From NCBI RefSeq assembly GCF_004341685.1, contig NZ_SMAA01000001.1:186001-250000 (forward strand): DNA of 64,000 nucleotides. Reading direction: 5' to 3'. A program made the translations under genes and the position numbers. The DNA comes from Pectinatus cerevisiiphilus. Lineage in GTDB: Bacteria > Bacillota > Negativicutes > Selenomonadales > Selenomonadaceae. The notes under the pieces were generated by a model. The model did no database searches, was not told the origin of the DNA, and saw only the letters and a list, made by a program, of their open reading frames with translations. Shown here piece by piece: positions 1 through 9,025 of the stretch; the stretch's first letter is position 1, and every line of letters starts with the position of its first letter.

Positions 1-1880
1 TCTTTTCCGGGGACAAGCCAATCACGGAATTTCTTTATACTGTCATTTTGCGGCAGATAATCTAAGATAGGGGCTTCACCGATAGAAACAATAACCATAT
101 CTCCTTCGATGAACCGTCCGTTATTATCATAGATGCCATCATCGGTTATCTTTGCTGTCATGAACGGCCATACAAGCTTACCACCCATTTGTTCGATGTG
201 GTCGATTTCGTTTTGGAACGCGGCAGGTTTTTGGACATCTATACAGGTTACTTTTTCAGCACCCATGTCATAAGCACCACGGGCAGTATCCATACCGGAG
301 TTACCACAACCGATGACGATGACGTTTTTACCGACATGTGGATGTTCACCACGATTTATGGCTTTGAGAAAAGTCAGGCCCATGGTTAATTTTTCGGCAC
401 CTTCCCAAGGGAAGAATCTTGATTTGTGTCCACCAGTAGCTACGATTACCGCATCATTTTCTTTTTTGATAGAAGCAAATTTAGCGGTATCTACTTTGTA
501 TTTAGGAACAAATTTTACACCGGCATCTTCAATGCGTTTTAATTCTGCCTGCAATAATTCATGGGGCAGACGTGCACGTGGAATAACTTGTTCGAGTTTA
601 CCGCCGATATGGTCATCGTCGTCATAAACCGTTACATCGTGGCCACGCTGTATAAGCTGCCATGCTGCGGCCAATCCGGCTACACCACCGCCGAGGACAG
701 CTATTTTTTTACCCGTTTTTGTTGCTGGCATGTCGAGCTTGGCATATACAGATTGAAAGCCCAAAGGCCCTATTTGTACAGCTTGGTCAATTTTAGCGCG
801 GGTACATGCATCCATACATGGATTAGGACAGACAGAAGCGCATACAGAACCAGGAAACGGAGTATATTCCAGAATAAGCTTAACGGCTTCTTCCTGTTTA
901 TCAGTACGCAGCAGTTTATATCTGAGCTGGGTGGGAATATGTGCCGGACAGGCAAATTCACACGGAGCCGCGTATTTAGCATTGTTCCATACGGGTACGC
1001 GTTGCCGGTAAAGCCCTTTTTCCACCAGATTTTTAACTGCAAAATCATCTACGGCTACATCGCTGAACAGGCCGCCTTTTATCCATTCCTTCTGACGGAA
1101 GGAGCGCATGTCAACGTGTTTTATATTTGTATGTTGTTTTTCTTCAAAGGACAGGGGGCGTAGTTTATGCCATTGGCTCCAATCAGAAAGTTCGTCGTGC
1201 AGTTCTTCTTTTTCTACAGCTTTTAGGAATTCATCCATTCCACCGGAGAGAAAGGCGATATCGCTGGCATCGAGGTCTTCAAGCAGGATATCTGCGGGAT
1301 GGTTGTGGGCACGGCCGCGGAAGTATACTGTACCGCCAACCATGCCAACGCACGGACGTTCACCGAGCACAGAATCAAATTCTTCGCTATCGAAGCCACA
1401 AACGACAGCACGTCCACCGCCCATAAATTCAAAAGCGAAACTGCCGACGTTTTTCAATATCCAGAGCTGAGGTTCTTCATAAAGCGGATCATGTTTCATC
1501 AAAGAACCAGTACGTGTACCGCCGCGGCCGCCAATGTATATTTTACCGCCGGCAGAACAATGGCCGGCAGTGTCACCAGCGTCACCTTTTACGATTATTT
1601 TGCCGCCGGCATTAAGCCAGCCTACGTCTGCTGCCACTGAACCGTCAGCAACGATTTCTGTATTATTGAGGCACATTGAACCCAGGCGCTGACCTGCATT
1701 AGTAACGTGGAAGTGAAGGGTTTTTCCTTCTGGGTGCCATAACGGGCCGCCAATGTCATGCTGACCGGAAGCCGTTATATCAAACTCGGTTTCACCGTTG
1801 GCTACAGCAGCACTGACGGTGAGCAGTAAATCCTGTGTGGACATGCGGTCATGTCCTTTCAGTGTATCTATCTTAAGCAT
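1..1880 (-). CDS. gltD: Glutamate synthase GXGXG domain fused to GltD-like FAD/NAD(P)H oxidoreductase (partial at left edge)
   Basis: This is the electron-input and structural part of glutamate synthase, with about 626 codons visible and the C-terminus beyond the window. The first ~200 residues have the glycine-rich beta-helix pattern of the GltB C-terminal domain (for example GGKIYIGGRGG). A cysteine-rich Fe-S region follows (CASVCPNPC near residue 340), then a Rossmann FAD motif (GGGVAGLAAA, ~390) and a second dinucleotide motif (GCGNSGMDTA, ~515). The ATG at 1880 has an AAAGGAA ribosome site just upstream. The gene is last in a three-gene minus-strand operon, 17 bp after the FMN-domain gene. 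In canonical bacterial GltB the GXGXG domain is fused to the synthase; here it sits on the GltD-like subunit. NADPH rather than NADH use is not decidable from what I see. Confidence 0.85.
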   Translation of the reverse strand, partial: MLKIDTLKGHDRMSTQDLLLTVSAAVANGETEFDITASGQHDIGGPLWHPEGKTLHFHVTNAGQRLGSMCLNNTEIVADGSVAADVGWLNAGGKIIVKGDAGDTAGHCSAGGKIYIGGRGGTRTGSLMKHDPLYEEPQLWILKNVGSFAFEFMGGGRAVVCGFDSEEFDSVLGERPCVGMVGGTVYFRGRAHNHPADILLEDLDASDIAFLSGGMDEFLKAVEKEELHDELSDWSQWHKLRPLSFEEKQHTNIKHVDMRSFRQKEWIKGGLFSDVAVDDFAVKNLVEKGLYRQRVPVWNNAKYAAPCEFACPAHIPTQLRYKLLRTDKQEEAVKLILEYTPFPGSVCASVCPNPCMDACTRAKIDQAVQIGPLGFQSVYAKLDMPATKTGKKIAVLGGGVAGLAAAWQLIQRGHDVTVYDDDDHIGGKLEQVIPRARLPHELLQAELKRIEDAGVKFVPKYKVDTAKFASIKKENDAVIVATGGHKSRFFPWEGAEKLTMGLTFLKAINRGEHPHVGKNVIVIGCGNSGMDTARGAYDMGAEKVTCIDVQKPAAFQNEIDHIEQMGGKLVWPFMTAKITDDGIYDNNGRFIEGDMVIVSIGEAPILDYLPQNDSIKKFRDWLVPGK

Positions 1881-1897
1881 ATTAAACGGTTCCTTTC

Positions 1898-3529
1898 TCA
1901 GCATACATATTGAAGACCTAATTGTTCAGCAATGGCTTTGTCAGTGGAGACCAAAGCGTCGCTGCGACCTACCGGTAGAGTGCTGTTACCGATAGGAGCC
2001 ATTAATTTACGAAGTTCTTTATCAAAAGTGAGTACATAATCTACTATTTTTTGGGCGCCGCGATCGACATCAAGGCGTTTAACAAGACGCGGATCCTGTG
2101 TGCAGATGCCGGTAGGGCATTTGCCAGTATTGCAGGCATTGCAGCGGCCTTCTTCGTTGCCTACGCAGCCTAACAGCTGAATGAGCATTTTACCGACGAA
2201 TACACCGTTGGCGCCAAGGCAGATCATTTTGAAAGCATCTGCTGCAGCATTGCCTGTCATACCGATACCACCGCCGCCGTAGAGGGGAATCTGTCCTTGC
2301 AGGCCTTGCTTTACTGCGGCAAGATAACAGTCGCGGATTTTGGATACGATAGGATGGCCTGTATGGTCAAGCGAGATTTCATTAGCAGCGCCTGTGCCGC
2401 CTTGGATACCATCGATGAAAAAGCCGCCGCAGATCTTGTACGGGTCACGCAGCAAATTATTATAAACTGATACAGATGTGGCTGAAGCAGCGCATTTTAT
2501 GGCAACAGGAACCCTGAAACCAAACGCGGCATTAAGGGATAAATGCATTTTCTGTACAGATTCTTCTATTGAATAGAGGCCTTGGTGATTAGGCGGTGAG
2601 GAAAGTGTAGCTTTAGGCACACCACGGATGGCTTGGACATGTTCCGCTACTTTAGCGGCCTGCAACAGACCACCATCACCAGGTTTTGCGCCTTGGCCAA
2701 TTTTAATGAGGACACCGGCAGGATCTGCTTTCATGCGCGGCATAGCTTTTATTATTCTATTCCAGCCAAAATGCCCGGAGGCAATTTGTAATATCATATA
2801 TTTGAGTTGTTCTGATTCAAGCAGTCTACTGGGCATACCGCCTTCACCGGAACTCATGCGTACGGGTAAGCCGCACTTTTCGTTTAGGTAGGCTACTGCC
2901 ATGGACACAGCTTCCCATGCACGCGTGGATAAAGCACCGATTGACATATCAGAGAAAATCAATGGGTATATCGAACGGACTGGCGGTGCTTTATGAACCA
3001 TGACCAGTTTGCCGTCTTTTAAGCTAAAAGGCAGTTCTGTGGCAGGTAAAACACGGCCGAACGGTGAACGAATATCAAACGTATGTCTGATCGAATCAAG
3101 CGATGGGTCAGTCATCTGGCTGATACGGCCGACGATTATATGGTCAAGCGTTCTTTGTGCGTTTAAGTTTGTTCTGCCACCACGTTTTATCGGTCCAGCA
3201 TCACGTGAGAGTAATGTCTGGCGACTGTCAAGGTTCCTTACCGGGCGGATAGCATTGTTGGGGCATACCTTCGCACACATGCCGCAGCCAATACAGGCAT
3301 TAGCGATGGTGTTGACCTGCTTGATAACGGGAATAGTTCTGTGCGTACGGCGTGGATTAGGTTTTATATCATCTGAAAAAGTTTTATCAACGCGGATAAC
3401 GCCGGCTTTGATTGCACCGATTGTGCAGGTAGAGATGCAGCTGCCGCACATTGTACAGCGTTCCATAATGTGCTCTATATTCCATTTTAGATCAGCTTTG
3501 CAGATGTCTTGTGATTTTACTGCTTCCAT
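1898..3529 (-). CDS. gltB: Glutamate synthase central FMN domain with N-terminal ferredoxin domain
   Basis: This 543-residue subunit makes glutamate from 2-oxoglutarate and ammonia on FMN. The N-terminus carries two 4Fe-4S motifs (CTMCGSCISTC near residue 30, CIGCGMCAKVCP near 80). From ~150 on it is the FMN-binding synthase barrel, with SIGALSTRAWE, GEGGMPSRL, KIGQGAKPGDGG and GGIGMTGNAAADAF. The C-terminal third has the clustered cysteines of the 3Fe-4S site (CNACNTGKCPTGIC). The stand-alone domain with a ferredoxin head is the archaeal/Thermotoga-type arrangement, where GltB is split into separate polypeptides. Its start overlaps the amidotransferase gene by 13 bp, so the two are probably translationally coupled. 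Confidence 0.9.
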   Translation of the reverse strand: MEAVKSQDICKADLKWNIEHIMERCTMCGSCISTCTIGAIKAGVIRVDKTFSDDIKPNPRRTHRTIPVIKQVNTIANACIGCGMCAKVCPNNAIRPVRNLDSRQTLLSRDAGPIKRGGRTNLNAQRTLDHIIVGRISQMTDPSLDSIRHTFDIRSPFGRVLPATELPFSLKDGKLVMVHKAPPVRSIYPLIFSDMSIGALSTRAWEAVSMAVAYLNEKCGLPVRMSSGEGGMPSRLLESEQLKYMILQIASGHFGWNRIIKAMPRMKADPAGVLIKIGQGAKPGDGGLLQAAKVAEHVQAIRGVPKATLSSPPNHQGLYSIEESVQKMHLSLNAAFGFRVPVAIKCAASATSVSVYNNLLRDPYKICGGFFIDGIQGGTGAANEISLDHTGHPIVSKIRDCYLAAVKQGLQGQIPLYGGGGIGMTGNAAADAFKMICLGANGVFVGKMLIQLLGCVGNEEGRCNACNTGKCPTGICTQDPRLVKRLDVDRGAQKIVDYVLTFDKELRKLMAPIGNSTLPVGRSDALVSTDKAIAEQLGLQYVC

Positions 3530-4623
3530 CTTTGCACCTCCAGGTCGTTATCAATAACAACGACTTCTCGTTCATTGGGATAAATATCTTTGGACATATC
3601 GCGATCCGGCATAATTTCATTTAAACCGCATACTTCGGAAGAAATTGCCACGGTGTCATCGGTTTGTCCTACAACTACAGGACGGAGTTTTTTGGAGTCG
3701 CAGCAGGTTAGCATACGTCCGTCCGGTAAATTAGCAATAATAGTATTTGGGCCGTTTATTTCCAAATTGGCAAGGGACTGTCTGATTGCCTTGAGCACAT
3801 CTTTATCTTCACGCTGGTCTATTTCAGCAAATGGCAGCGGAGTTATGACATGCTTGTAATATTTTATAGGCCATTTTAATTCATGCAATACATAATGCAG
3901 TGTATAGAGGAAGTTCTGCGAATCGGATTCAAAACCTACATAGCCTCTATGCAGAGATTTTTGGAATTCTTTATTTTTAGTATAGAAGGTGTTTTCACCG
4001 TTTGCGCAAAGTGTGTAGCCTTGTAAGAAAAACGGATGCGCTGCATAGCGAACGATATCGTAATTGGTATTTTGGCGGCATTGGACAACGATGCTTTTGG
4101 CCATCAGGCAGCCATTATCATCCCAAAGGCGAAAATACGTCGCAATATCACGAGGATCACCTATTTCTTTTAATGTTAAGACGTCAGGCCAGAAAGAATA
4201 AACATAGCCTTCACCAGCTGCTTCCAATATTTCACGGAGTTTAAGCCGCACATTAAGCAGCAGTTCTTCTTTTTCGGACATAGGCTTATCACGATAGTAT
4301 TCAGGATAATCATAGTTGCGGAAGATGTAATACGGCATAGCCTTTATATCAAGTCCCGGTTGATTATTGGGGACAGGAATCCATTCGGCTACCTGTTCAA
4401 AATTATGGCTGTCCATGAAATCTTCGACCATCTGTGCGCCACGCTGTGTGCAGGCGAGCGATAATAGCGGCTTATCCTTATACGGAGTAAAAATACCGTA
4501 CAAATCCTGCATAACCATTGCAAAGCCTGAATTATCATGGCCTTCTTGTTGCGGCAGCATGAGATACAAAGCCTTTGATGGACTAAATGCCACTTTACTT
4601 TTTATTGAACCAATTCTACACAT
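3517..4623 (-). CDS. Glutamate synthase glutaminase (class II glutamine amidotransferase) subunit
   Basis: This 368-residue protein begins Met-Cys-Arg-Ile-Gly. The second-position cysteine is the catalytic nucleophile expected of class II amidotransferases after Met removal. QEGHDNSGFAMV near residue 27 matches the conserved N-terminal region of the family. It hydrolyses glutamine and would pass ammonia to the FMN subunit encoded downstream. The start codon follows a GGGGGCG ribosome site. It is the first gene of the operon, preceded by a 217-nt leader and a consensus promoter. Confidence 0.85.
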   Translation of the reverse strand: MCRIGSIKSKVAFSPSKALYLMLPQQEGHDNSGFAMVMQDLYGIFTPYKDKPLLSLACTQRGAQMVEDFMDSHNFEQVAEWIPVPNNQPGLDIKAMPYYIFRNYDYPEYYRDKPMSEKEELLLNVRLKLREILEAAGEGYVYSFWPDVLTLKEIGDPRDIATYFRLWDDNGCLMAKSIVVQCRQNTNYDIVRYAAHPFFLQGYTLCANGENTFYTKNKEFQKSLHRGYVGFESDSQNFLYTLHYVLHELKWPIKYYKHVITPLPFAEIDQREDKDVLKAIRQSLANLEINGPNTIIANLPDGRMLTCCDSKKLRPVVVGQTDDTVAISSEVCGLNEIMPDRDMSKDIYPNEREVVVIDNDLEVQRWKQ

Positions 4624-4840
4624 TATTGTTCGCCCCCAAAATAATACACGATAACAACATCATAAATAAAACGATTAAATTTATAGACTAAAAAATCATA
4701 TATTGGTTATTTGCCAATATATGATGCGTCAGCAACAGTGCTGAGTAGTCTAGCAAAAATGATAAGGTATAATTCCACTCTAAAAAAACATCTATGATAA
4801 TATAATTATATAGAACAATTGTACTTAAGAAATAGACGCA
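4624..4840 (-). promoter_or_regulatory. 5' leader of the glutamate synthase operon
   Basis: From the predicted transcription start (~4840) to the first codon there are 217 nt without a convincing gene. The first six transcribed bases (TGCGTC, 4840-4835) are complementary to GACGCA (4730-4725), which lies directly before a terminator-like hairpin. This would close a domain around ~100 nt. The layout resembles a riboswitch or attenuator, but I recognise no known class, and a six-base pairing can arise by chance. Confidence 0.4.
4690..4724 (-). terminator. Terminator-like hairpin inside the glutamate synthase leader (possible attenuator)
   Basis: A perfect 11-bp inverted repeat (arms 4714-4724 and 4696-4706, 7-nt loop) is followed on the minus strand by six T residues. 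The stem is AT-rich. It lies between the promoter and the first gene, so it could abort transcription conditionally. Alternatively the palindrome is a DNA operator. Confidence 0.5.
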
Positions 4841-4846
4841 TATATA

Positions 4847-4875
4847 ATTATATTAATGTATGCTTATACTGTCAA
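4847..4875 (-). promoter_or_regulatory. Consensus sigma-70 promoter for the glutamate synthase operon
   Basis: On the minus strand TTGACA (4875-4870) and TATAAT (4852-4847) are separated by exactly 17 bp. This is a perfect consensus promoter. The rest of the gap up to 5121 is AT-rich and shows no gene. Confidence 0.85.
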
Positions 4876-5121
4876 TAAAAAAATTCTATTTTTATACTAA
4901 AATATTGTATTCTTTAGCCAAAAAATAAAAAAAGGGATTTGGGATTTATTTAAAAATATGCATAAAATACAGGAACCGTATTTTTATTCATCATAATAAT
5001 AAAATGTGATAAAATGCACATAATGTATAATTGTAATTATAATAATGGTTTATAAGAACTCTTCCTAATATTTATTTGAAATATGTACTGTATTGTATTG
5101 CAGTATACATAATACTTATAG

Positions 5122-5166
5122 AAAAATAAAAAATATCCACGAATTTTATAACAATCCGTGGATATT
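5122..5166 (-). terminator. Intrinsic terminator after the mqn/M23 operon
   Basis: A 10-bp stem (AATATCCACG and its complement, arms 5157-5166 and 5132-5141) is followed on the minus strand by a T-rich run. It closes the operon that ends with the M23 peptidase gene. Confidence 0.75.
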
Positions 5167-5194
5167 AGTAATCTATAGATGGAAATTAAATTTT

Positions 5195-6124
5195 TTAGAA
5201 GTAACTAGCCGGGTTGACAGGTCTGTCATTTACACGAACTTCATAATGTACATGCGGTCCTGTACTGAATCCGGTACTGCCTACATAGGCGATTACCTGG
5301 CCGCGTTTTACATGCTGGCCTGCTGAAACGACAACACTGGAGGCATGTCCGTAGCGAGTGACTATGCCATTACCATGATCTATATCAACCATATTGCCAT
5401 AACCACCGGAGTTCCAACCAGCAGTAGTTACGACACCATCGGCGGTAGCCCTGATCGGAGAGCCGTAATCAACGGCAATATCAACACCAGGATGGAAGTC
5501 AGTGCCATTCCACCTAAAGCCGTATGGTGAACTTATTGGCCCATTTACTGGCATACCAAGTGGGGTTGTAATCGATTTTTCAGATATAAAGGACTGCTGT
5601 TTGCGCTGTGTTACAAGAGCCTGGCGCAGATTTTCTATATTTTCCTGATGGATGGCAACGCGTTTTTCTAAATTGTCCAGCACTTCGGCAAGATTTTGGA
5701 CATCTGGTGCTATAACAGGGCCGCCTTGACCACCGTTAGCATCAGCATTTTGGCCGGCAGAGGAATCATCTGTGGTTTGGGCGTCAACATTAGAAAGAGA
5801 TTTCAATTCTTTTTCAGCAGCATTTAATTTATCGAGGCTATCTTGCAGCTGCGTTGCCTTTTGCGCTAACTCAGTCAGCTTTTCCTGCTGGATGGCATTG
5901 GCATTTTGCAGGTCTTCAATGGTTTGCTTGTCTACTTTATTAGAAAAGAAGGTATAACCGGCAAAACAGAAGACGGCAATCAAGAGCAGGGCGCTTACTA
6001 TAAGAGACACTATCCCGTATTTGAAAAGTTTGGATGTCAGGTGGATATTACGCACTGTTCCACCATTACCGGGGATTAGTTTAATTGTATAGTCATAGTT
6101 ATGACCTTTTTTTTCGCTTGGCAT
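5195..6124 (-). CDS. M23 family metallopeptidase, membrane-anchored murein endopeptidase
   Basis: The 309-residue protein has one N-terminal membrane segment (about residues 30-52), a periplasmic coiled-coil stretch rich in Leu, Gln and Glu (about 55-190) and a C-terminal LytM/M23 domain. The zinc ligands are visible in DFHPGVDIA and in GPHVHYEV, so the enzyme should be active on peptidoglycan cross-links. I chose the ATG at 6124 because an AGGAGGA site lies six bases before it; in-frame ATGs further upstream lie on or before that site. The coiled coil resembles EnvC/NlpD-type and Negativicutes M23 proteins. It is the last gene of the operon. Confidence 0.85.
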   Translation of the reverse strand: MPSEKKGHNYDYTIKLIPGNGGTVRNIHLTSKLFKYGIVSLIVSALLLIAVFCFAGYTFFSNKVDKQTIEDLQNANAIQQEKLTELAQKATQLQDSLDKLNAAEKELKSLSNVDAQTTDDSSAGQNADANGGQGGPVIAPDVQNLAEVLDNLEKRVAIHQENIENLRQALVTQRKQQSFISEKSITTPLGMPVNGPISSPYGFRWNGTDFHPGVDIAVDYGSPIRATADGVVTTAGWNSGGYGNMVDIDHGNGIVTRYGHASSVVVSAGQHVKRGQVIAYVGSTGFSTGPHVHYEVRVNDRPVNPASYF

Positions 6125-6247
6125 TAAAAGTCCTCCATGCATCAATACGTTTCATTGCAACTGTCAATAAAGACGTTCATAAGTATAGCACAAAAATATC
6201 TATACGACAAATTCGGGCAATACGGTTAAGGGACAAGGAACAGAGCT

Positions 6248-7099
6248 TCATTCCCTTATAACGATTTGGCCGATTTGTGGCTGGGCATCGTTTTGCAGTT
6301 GGCCGACAGAGGCATTGCCCTCGACACGGATAATTTTTAAAGTGCCTATTTTTTTTCTTTGGTATGTAATTGTTTTGCCTGTATCAGGATCAATGACGGC
6401 GGCTCCTGTTTCATATATGGTGAAAATATCACCTGTTTTGATACCGGACTGACTGCCGATATTGATATAAACTTCTTTGTCATTTACAGCAGCTATTTTG
6501 GCGTATACGGGATAACTGCGGTTTAGCTGGAGCATTATTTTGTCCAGGGCATCTTCAACCGCATTTGTATAATCGGCTTTACCGCCTAAACCGTTTATTT
6601 TGATATTTTGGTCTATTCCGTCAGCATTGGCAGAATAGACGACCTGCCCAGTAAAGCTGCTGATGATTTTTATGTTTAAGCGAACTTTGGCTTCATATTG
6701 CTGGGCGAAAACAACAGTGTTTTTATCCATGGAGGCCGAATCGATACGGCCGATAATAATATAATCGGCTTTGGTTATATGCCCTGTTTCAAGCGCAGTA
6801 GTGATATCTGCTGTTGAAGCATTGTAATTGGCTTTCTTTACAGCTGCAGCCGTGGCTGTACCGTCGACAAGAGTGAAGATAGATTCACTGGCAAGTCGGG
6901 CAGTCAGCATGTCGTCGGCTGTTGGACCAAGACGTTTGCCCGAGGCATCGCTAAAAGGCAAAAGTATAGCGGTGCCACTCTGGGCGAAAGACAACGCTGG
7001 AAATAAAGCTGTGGAAAAAAATACTAAGAAAAAAAGCAAAGTAATTCTACGGTAAAATTGTGCTGAAAAAGTCTTTACCGGTATGGCGCTAATCATCAT
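6248..7099 (-). CDS. Secreted CsgG/FlgT-like protein
   Basis: This 283-residue protein has a signal peptide (hydrophobic core around residues 17-38, ending SFAQ). The middle part resembles CsgG-family proteins (AILLPFSDASGKRLG, then a TADYIIIGRID strand). The last ~90 residues look like the FlgT C-terminal SH3-like domain (YINIGSQSGIKTGDIFTIY). It is probably a periplasmic or outer-membrane assembly factor; no partner in this window identifies the structure. Its start overlaps the preceding nucleosidase gene by 11 bp, with AAAGG as ribosome site. Confidence 0.6.
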   Translation of the reverse strand: MMISAIPVKTFSAQFYRRITLLFFLVFFSTALFPALSFAQSGTAILLPFSDASGKRLGPTADDMLTARLASESIFTLVDGTATAAAVKKANYNASTADITTALETGHITKADYIIIGRIDSASMDKNTVVFAQQYEAKVRLNIKIISSFTGQVVYSANADGIDQNIKINGLGGKADYTNAVEDALDKIMLQLNRSYPVYAKIAAVNDKEVYINIGSQSGIKTGDIFTIYETGAAVIDPDTGKTITYQRKKIGTLKIIRVEGNASVGQLQNDAQPQIGQIVIRE

Positions 7100-7922
7100 A
7101 AATACCTTTTAATAAAGTTTCCTTGCGCAGGGAAAGGCATTCGCAATTTCTGTCAGCGGCAAGGGAACGAATTGTGTCCAAAATGATATTGCCTATCATA
7201 GCGGCGTCATCGTAAAAAATATTTTCCAGTTCTTCATGCGACCAGGATTTTCTGATACCTTCGCCGTAATTTACGACATAGTAAAGACCGGCATAGCAGG
7301 CGCCTATTTCACGGGCAAGATAAACTTCTGGGCAGATACTTTGCCCAACGATATCGGCATGGCCGTTCATCATGGCTATTTCGGCAGGGCTTTCAAAATG
7401 GCGCCCATCCGTATTGGCATAAGTACCGCGGGTAAAAATTCTTCCGTGGAAATGTTTTTTTGTCGTGTCGATAAGTGCTTTGCGCATTTGCGGGCAAAGC
7501 GGATCACGCATGACGAGTAGATATTTCCCTTCGAGCCCTACATCTTTTCGTACCGACAGGTCTAAATAATCGTCAGGAATCAGAAAATCGCGTGTATCGA
7601 GCAGTTTATTGACTGTCCCTACGCCGCCTTCTGATATAATCCTTTTTACACCGGCTTCGCGGAAGGTCCAAAAAAGCTGGCGTGAAGCGTCTGAGCGGCT
7701 TACACCACTGCGCCAGGCATGCATTTTGCAGGTCAGCACCCTTTTACCGGCGACTTCAAAAAGGCGGAGTTCAGATGTTTTTCCGTAAGGAGTATCAAAG
7801 ACAAGATGGTCAGCAAGAATTTTGACATCGGCAGCATCTGCCTTGGCAGGAAAATTACTGGATAAGGTGCCGGAACCGCCTATTACGGCAAATTCTGCTT
7901 TGGGAATATTTTGTTCAGTCAA
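7089..7922 (-). CDS. MTA phosphorylase-like nucleoside phosphorylase, candidate aminodeoxyfutalosine-processing enzyme
   Basis: This 277-residue member of the PNP/MTAP family starts with the phosphate-binding strand (FAVIGGSGTL) and contains the purine-site region with NGHADIVGQSICPEVYLAREIG. Family members cleave 5'-methylthioadenosine or related nucleosides with phosphate. It sits 31 bp downstream of mqnC in an operon of menaquinone genes. I therefore infer that it removes adenine from aminodeoxyfutalosine, the step done elsewhere by MqnB or MTA nucleosidase. A methionine-salvage role is the alternative; no salvage genes are nearby. Confidence 0.65.
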   Translation of the reverse strand: MTEQNIPKAEFAVIGGSGTLSSNFPAKADAADVKILADHLVFDTPYGKTSELRLFEVAGKRVLTCKMHAWRSGVSRSDASRQLFWTFREAGVKRIISEGGVGTVNKLLDTRDFLIPDDYLDLSVRKDVGLEGKYLLVMRDPLCPQMRKALIDTTKKHFHGRIFTRGTYANTDGRHFESPAEIAMMNGHADIVGQSICPEVYLAREIGACYAGLYYVVNYGEGIRKSWSHEELENIFYDDAAMIGNIILDTIRSLAADRNCECLSLRKETLLKGIYDD

Positions 7923-7953
7923 ATGTATTACCTCCGATCGAATATAAATGAAA

Positions 7954-8985
7954 TTATTTGCAGTAGCGGATGATATTGTAGGCAGTATCGCGTTGTGCCG
8001 GGATGCTGCCAGTCTTTTTGATAATGTCGGTCATGGTATTTACCGACATATGATGTGAGGTGCCAGCGGCACGCACGACATTTTCTTCCAACATAATACT
8101 GCCGAGGTCGTCAGCACCAAAAGCCAGCGTCAACTGGCCAATATTTTTTCCTTGTGTGACCCACGAACCTTGCATGTGGCTGATATTATCAAAATAAAGG
8201 CGTGCGGTTGCCAAGGTTTTAAGATATTCCCAGGAAGAGAGCTTTTCACCGCCTATTTTTGTATGGCCAGGTTGAAAAGTCCACATAATAAAAGCCCGGA
8301 ATCCACCTGTTTCATCTTGCAGCATACGTATTTTGCGCATGTGTTCGATGCGTTCTTCCACAGTTTCACCGAGTCCCAATACCATCGTAGCTGTTGTCTT
8401 CATACCTATTTTATGGGCGCAGCGCATTATATTGAGCCAGTCAGCGGTCATCAGTTTCTTCGGGCTGACGATGCGCCGCACTCTGTCGACAAGGATTTCC
8501 GCACCGCCGCCGGGCAGGGAAGATAAGCCGGCAGCCTGAAGCCGTTTCAATACTTCGGTAACGGAATAACCTGTGATTTTGCTAAAATGAAGAATTTCAG
8601 TAGCAGTGAAGGAATGGATTGTGATATCAAATTTTTTTTTGATAGTGGTCAGCATATCAATATAGTAATCGAAACCCATATCGGGGTGCAAGCCGCCTTG
8701 CAGCATTATCTGCGTACCACCGGCATCGACTGTTTCCTGTACCTTTTGCAGGATATCATCCATAGATAGCAGATAGGCACCCTTGTCACCTGGACGGCGG
8801 TAAAAAGCACAAAAATTACATTCATTTACGCAGATATTTGTATAATTTATATTTCTGTCAATAATAAAAGTCACTATATTACCCGGATGCAGCTGCCTGC
8901 GGACTTTGTCCGCCTGCTGTCCCAACGTCAGTATGTCACCGTTTTTGAGCAGGAAAACAGCTTTTTCGTCAGTCAATCGTTCCAT
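7954..8985 (-). CDS. mqnC: Cyclic dehypoxanthinyl futalosine synthase, radical SAM
   Basis: This 343-residue radical SAM enzyme cyclises dehypoxanthine futalosine in menaquinone synthesis. The Fe-S triad is CVNECNFC (CX3CX2C, near residue 53), followed by GGTQIMLQGG, the pattern that separates MqnC from MqnE. Length and the downstream LPGGGAEILVDRVR segment fit the family. It is transcribed after the two mqnE-type genes. The ATG at 8985 follows an AGGAGT ribosome site. Confidence 0.9.
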   Translation of the reverse strand: MERLTDEKAVFLLKNGDILTLGQQADKVRRQLHPGNIVTFIIDRNINYTNICVNECNFCAFYRRPGDKGAYLLSMDDILQKVQETVDAGGTQIMLQGGLHPDMGFDYYIDMLTTIKKKFDITIHSFTATEILHFSKITGYSVTEVLKRLQAAGLSSLPGGGAEILVDRVRRIVSPKKLMTADWLNIMRCAHKIGMKTTATMVLGLGETVEERIEHMRKIRMLQDETGGFRAFIMWTFQPGHTKIGGEKLSSWEYLKTLATARLYFDNISHMQGSWVTQGKNIGQLTLAFGADDLGSIMLEENVVRAAGTSHHMSVNTMTDIIKKTGSIPAQRDTAYNIIRYCK

Positions 8986-9025
8986 TTTTTACTCCTATGT
9001 ATATTTGCTTTGTGGAAAGCAGCCG

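Noticed and set aside
770-1048. Open frames opposite the glutamate synthase genes
   Set aside because: They are out-of-phase readings of strongly conserved coding sequence on the other strand.
4765-4785. AGAGTGGAA in the glutamate synthase leader, similar to the T-box core
   Set aside because: The ACCGCG part and the specifier stem are missing, and glutamate synthase is not a usual T-box target.
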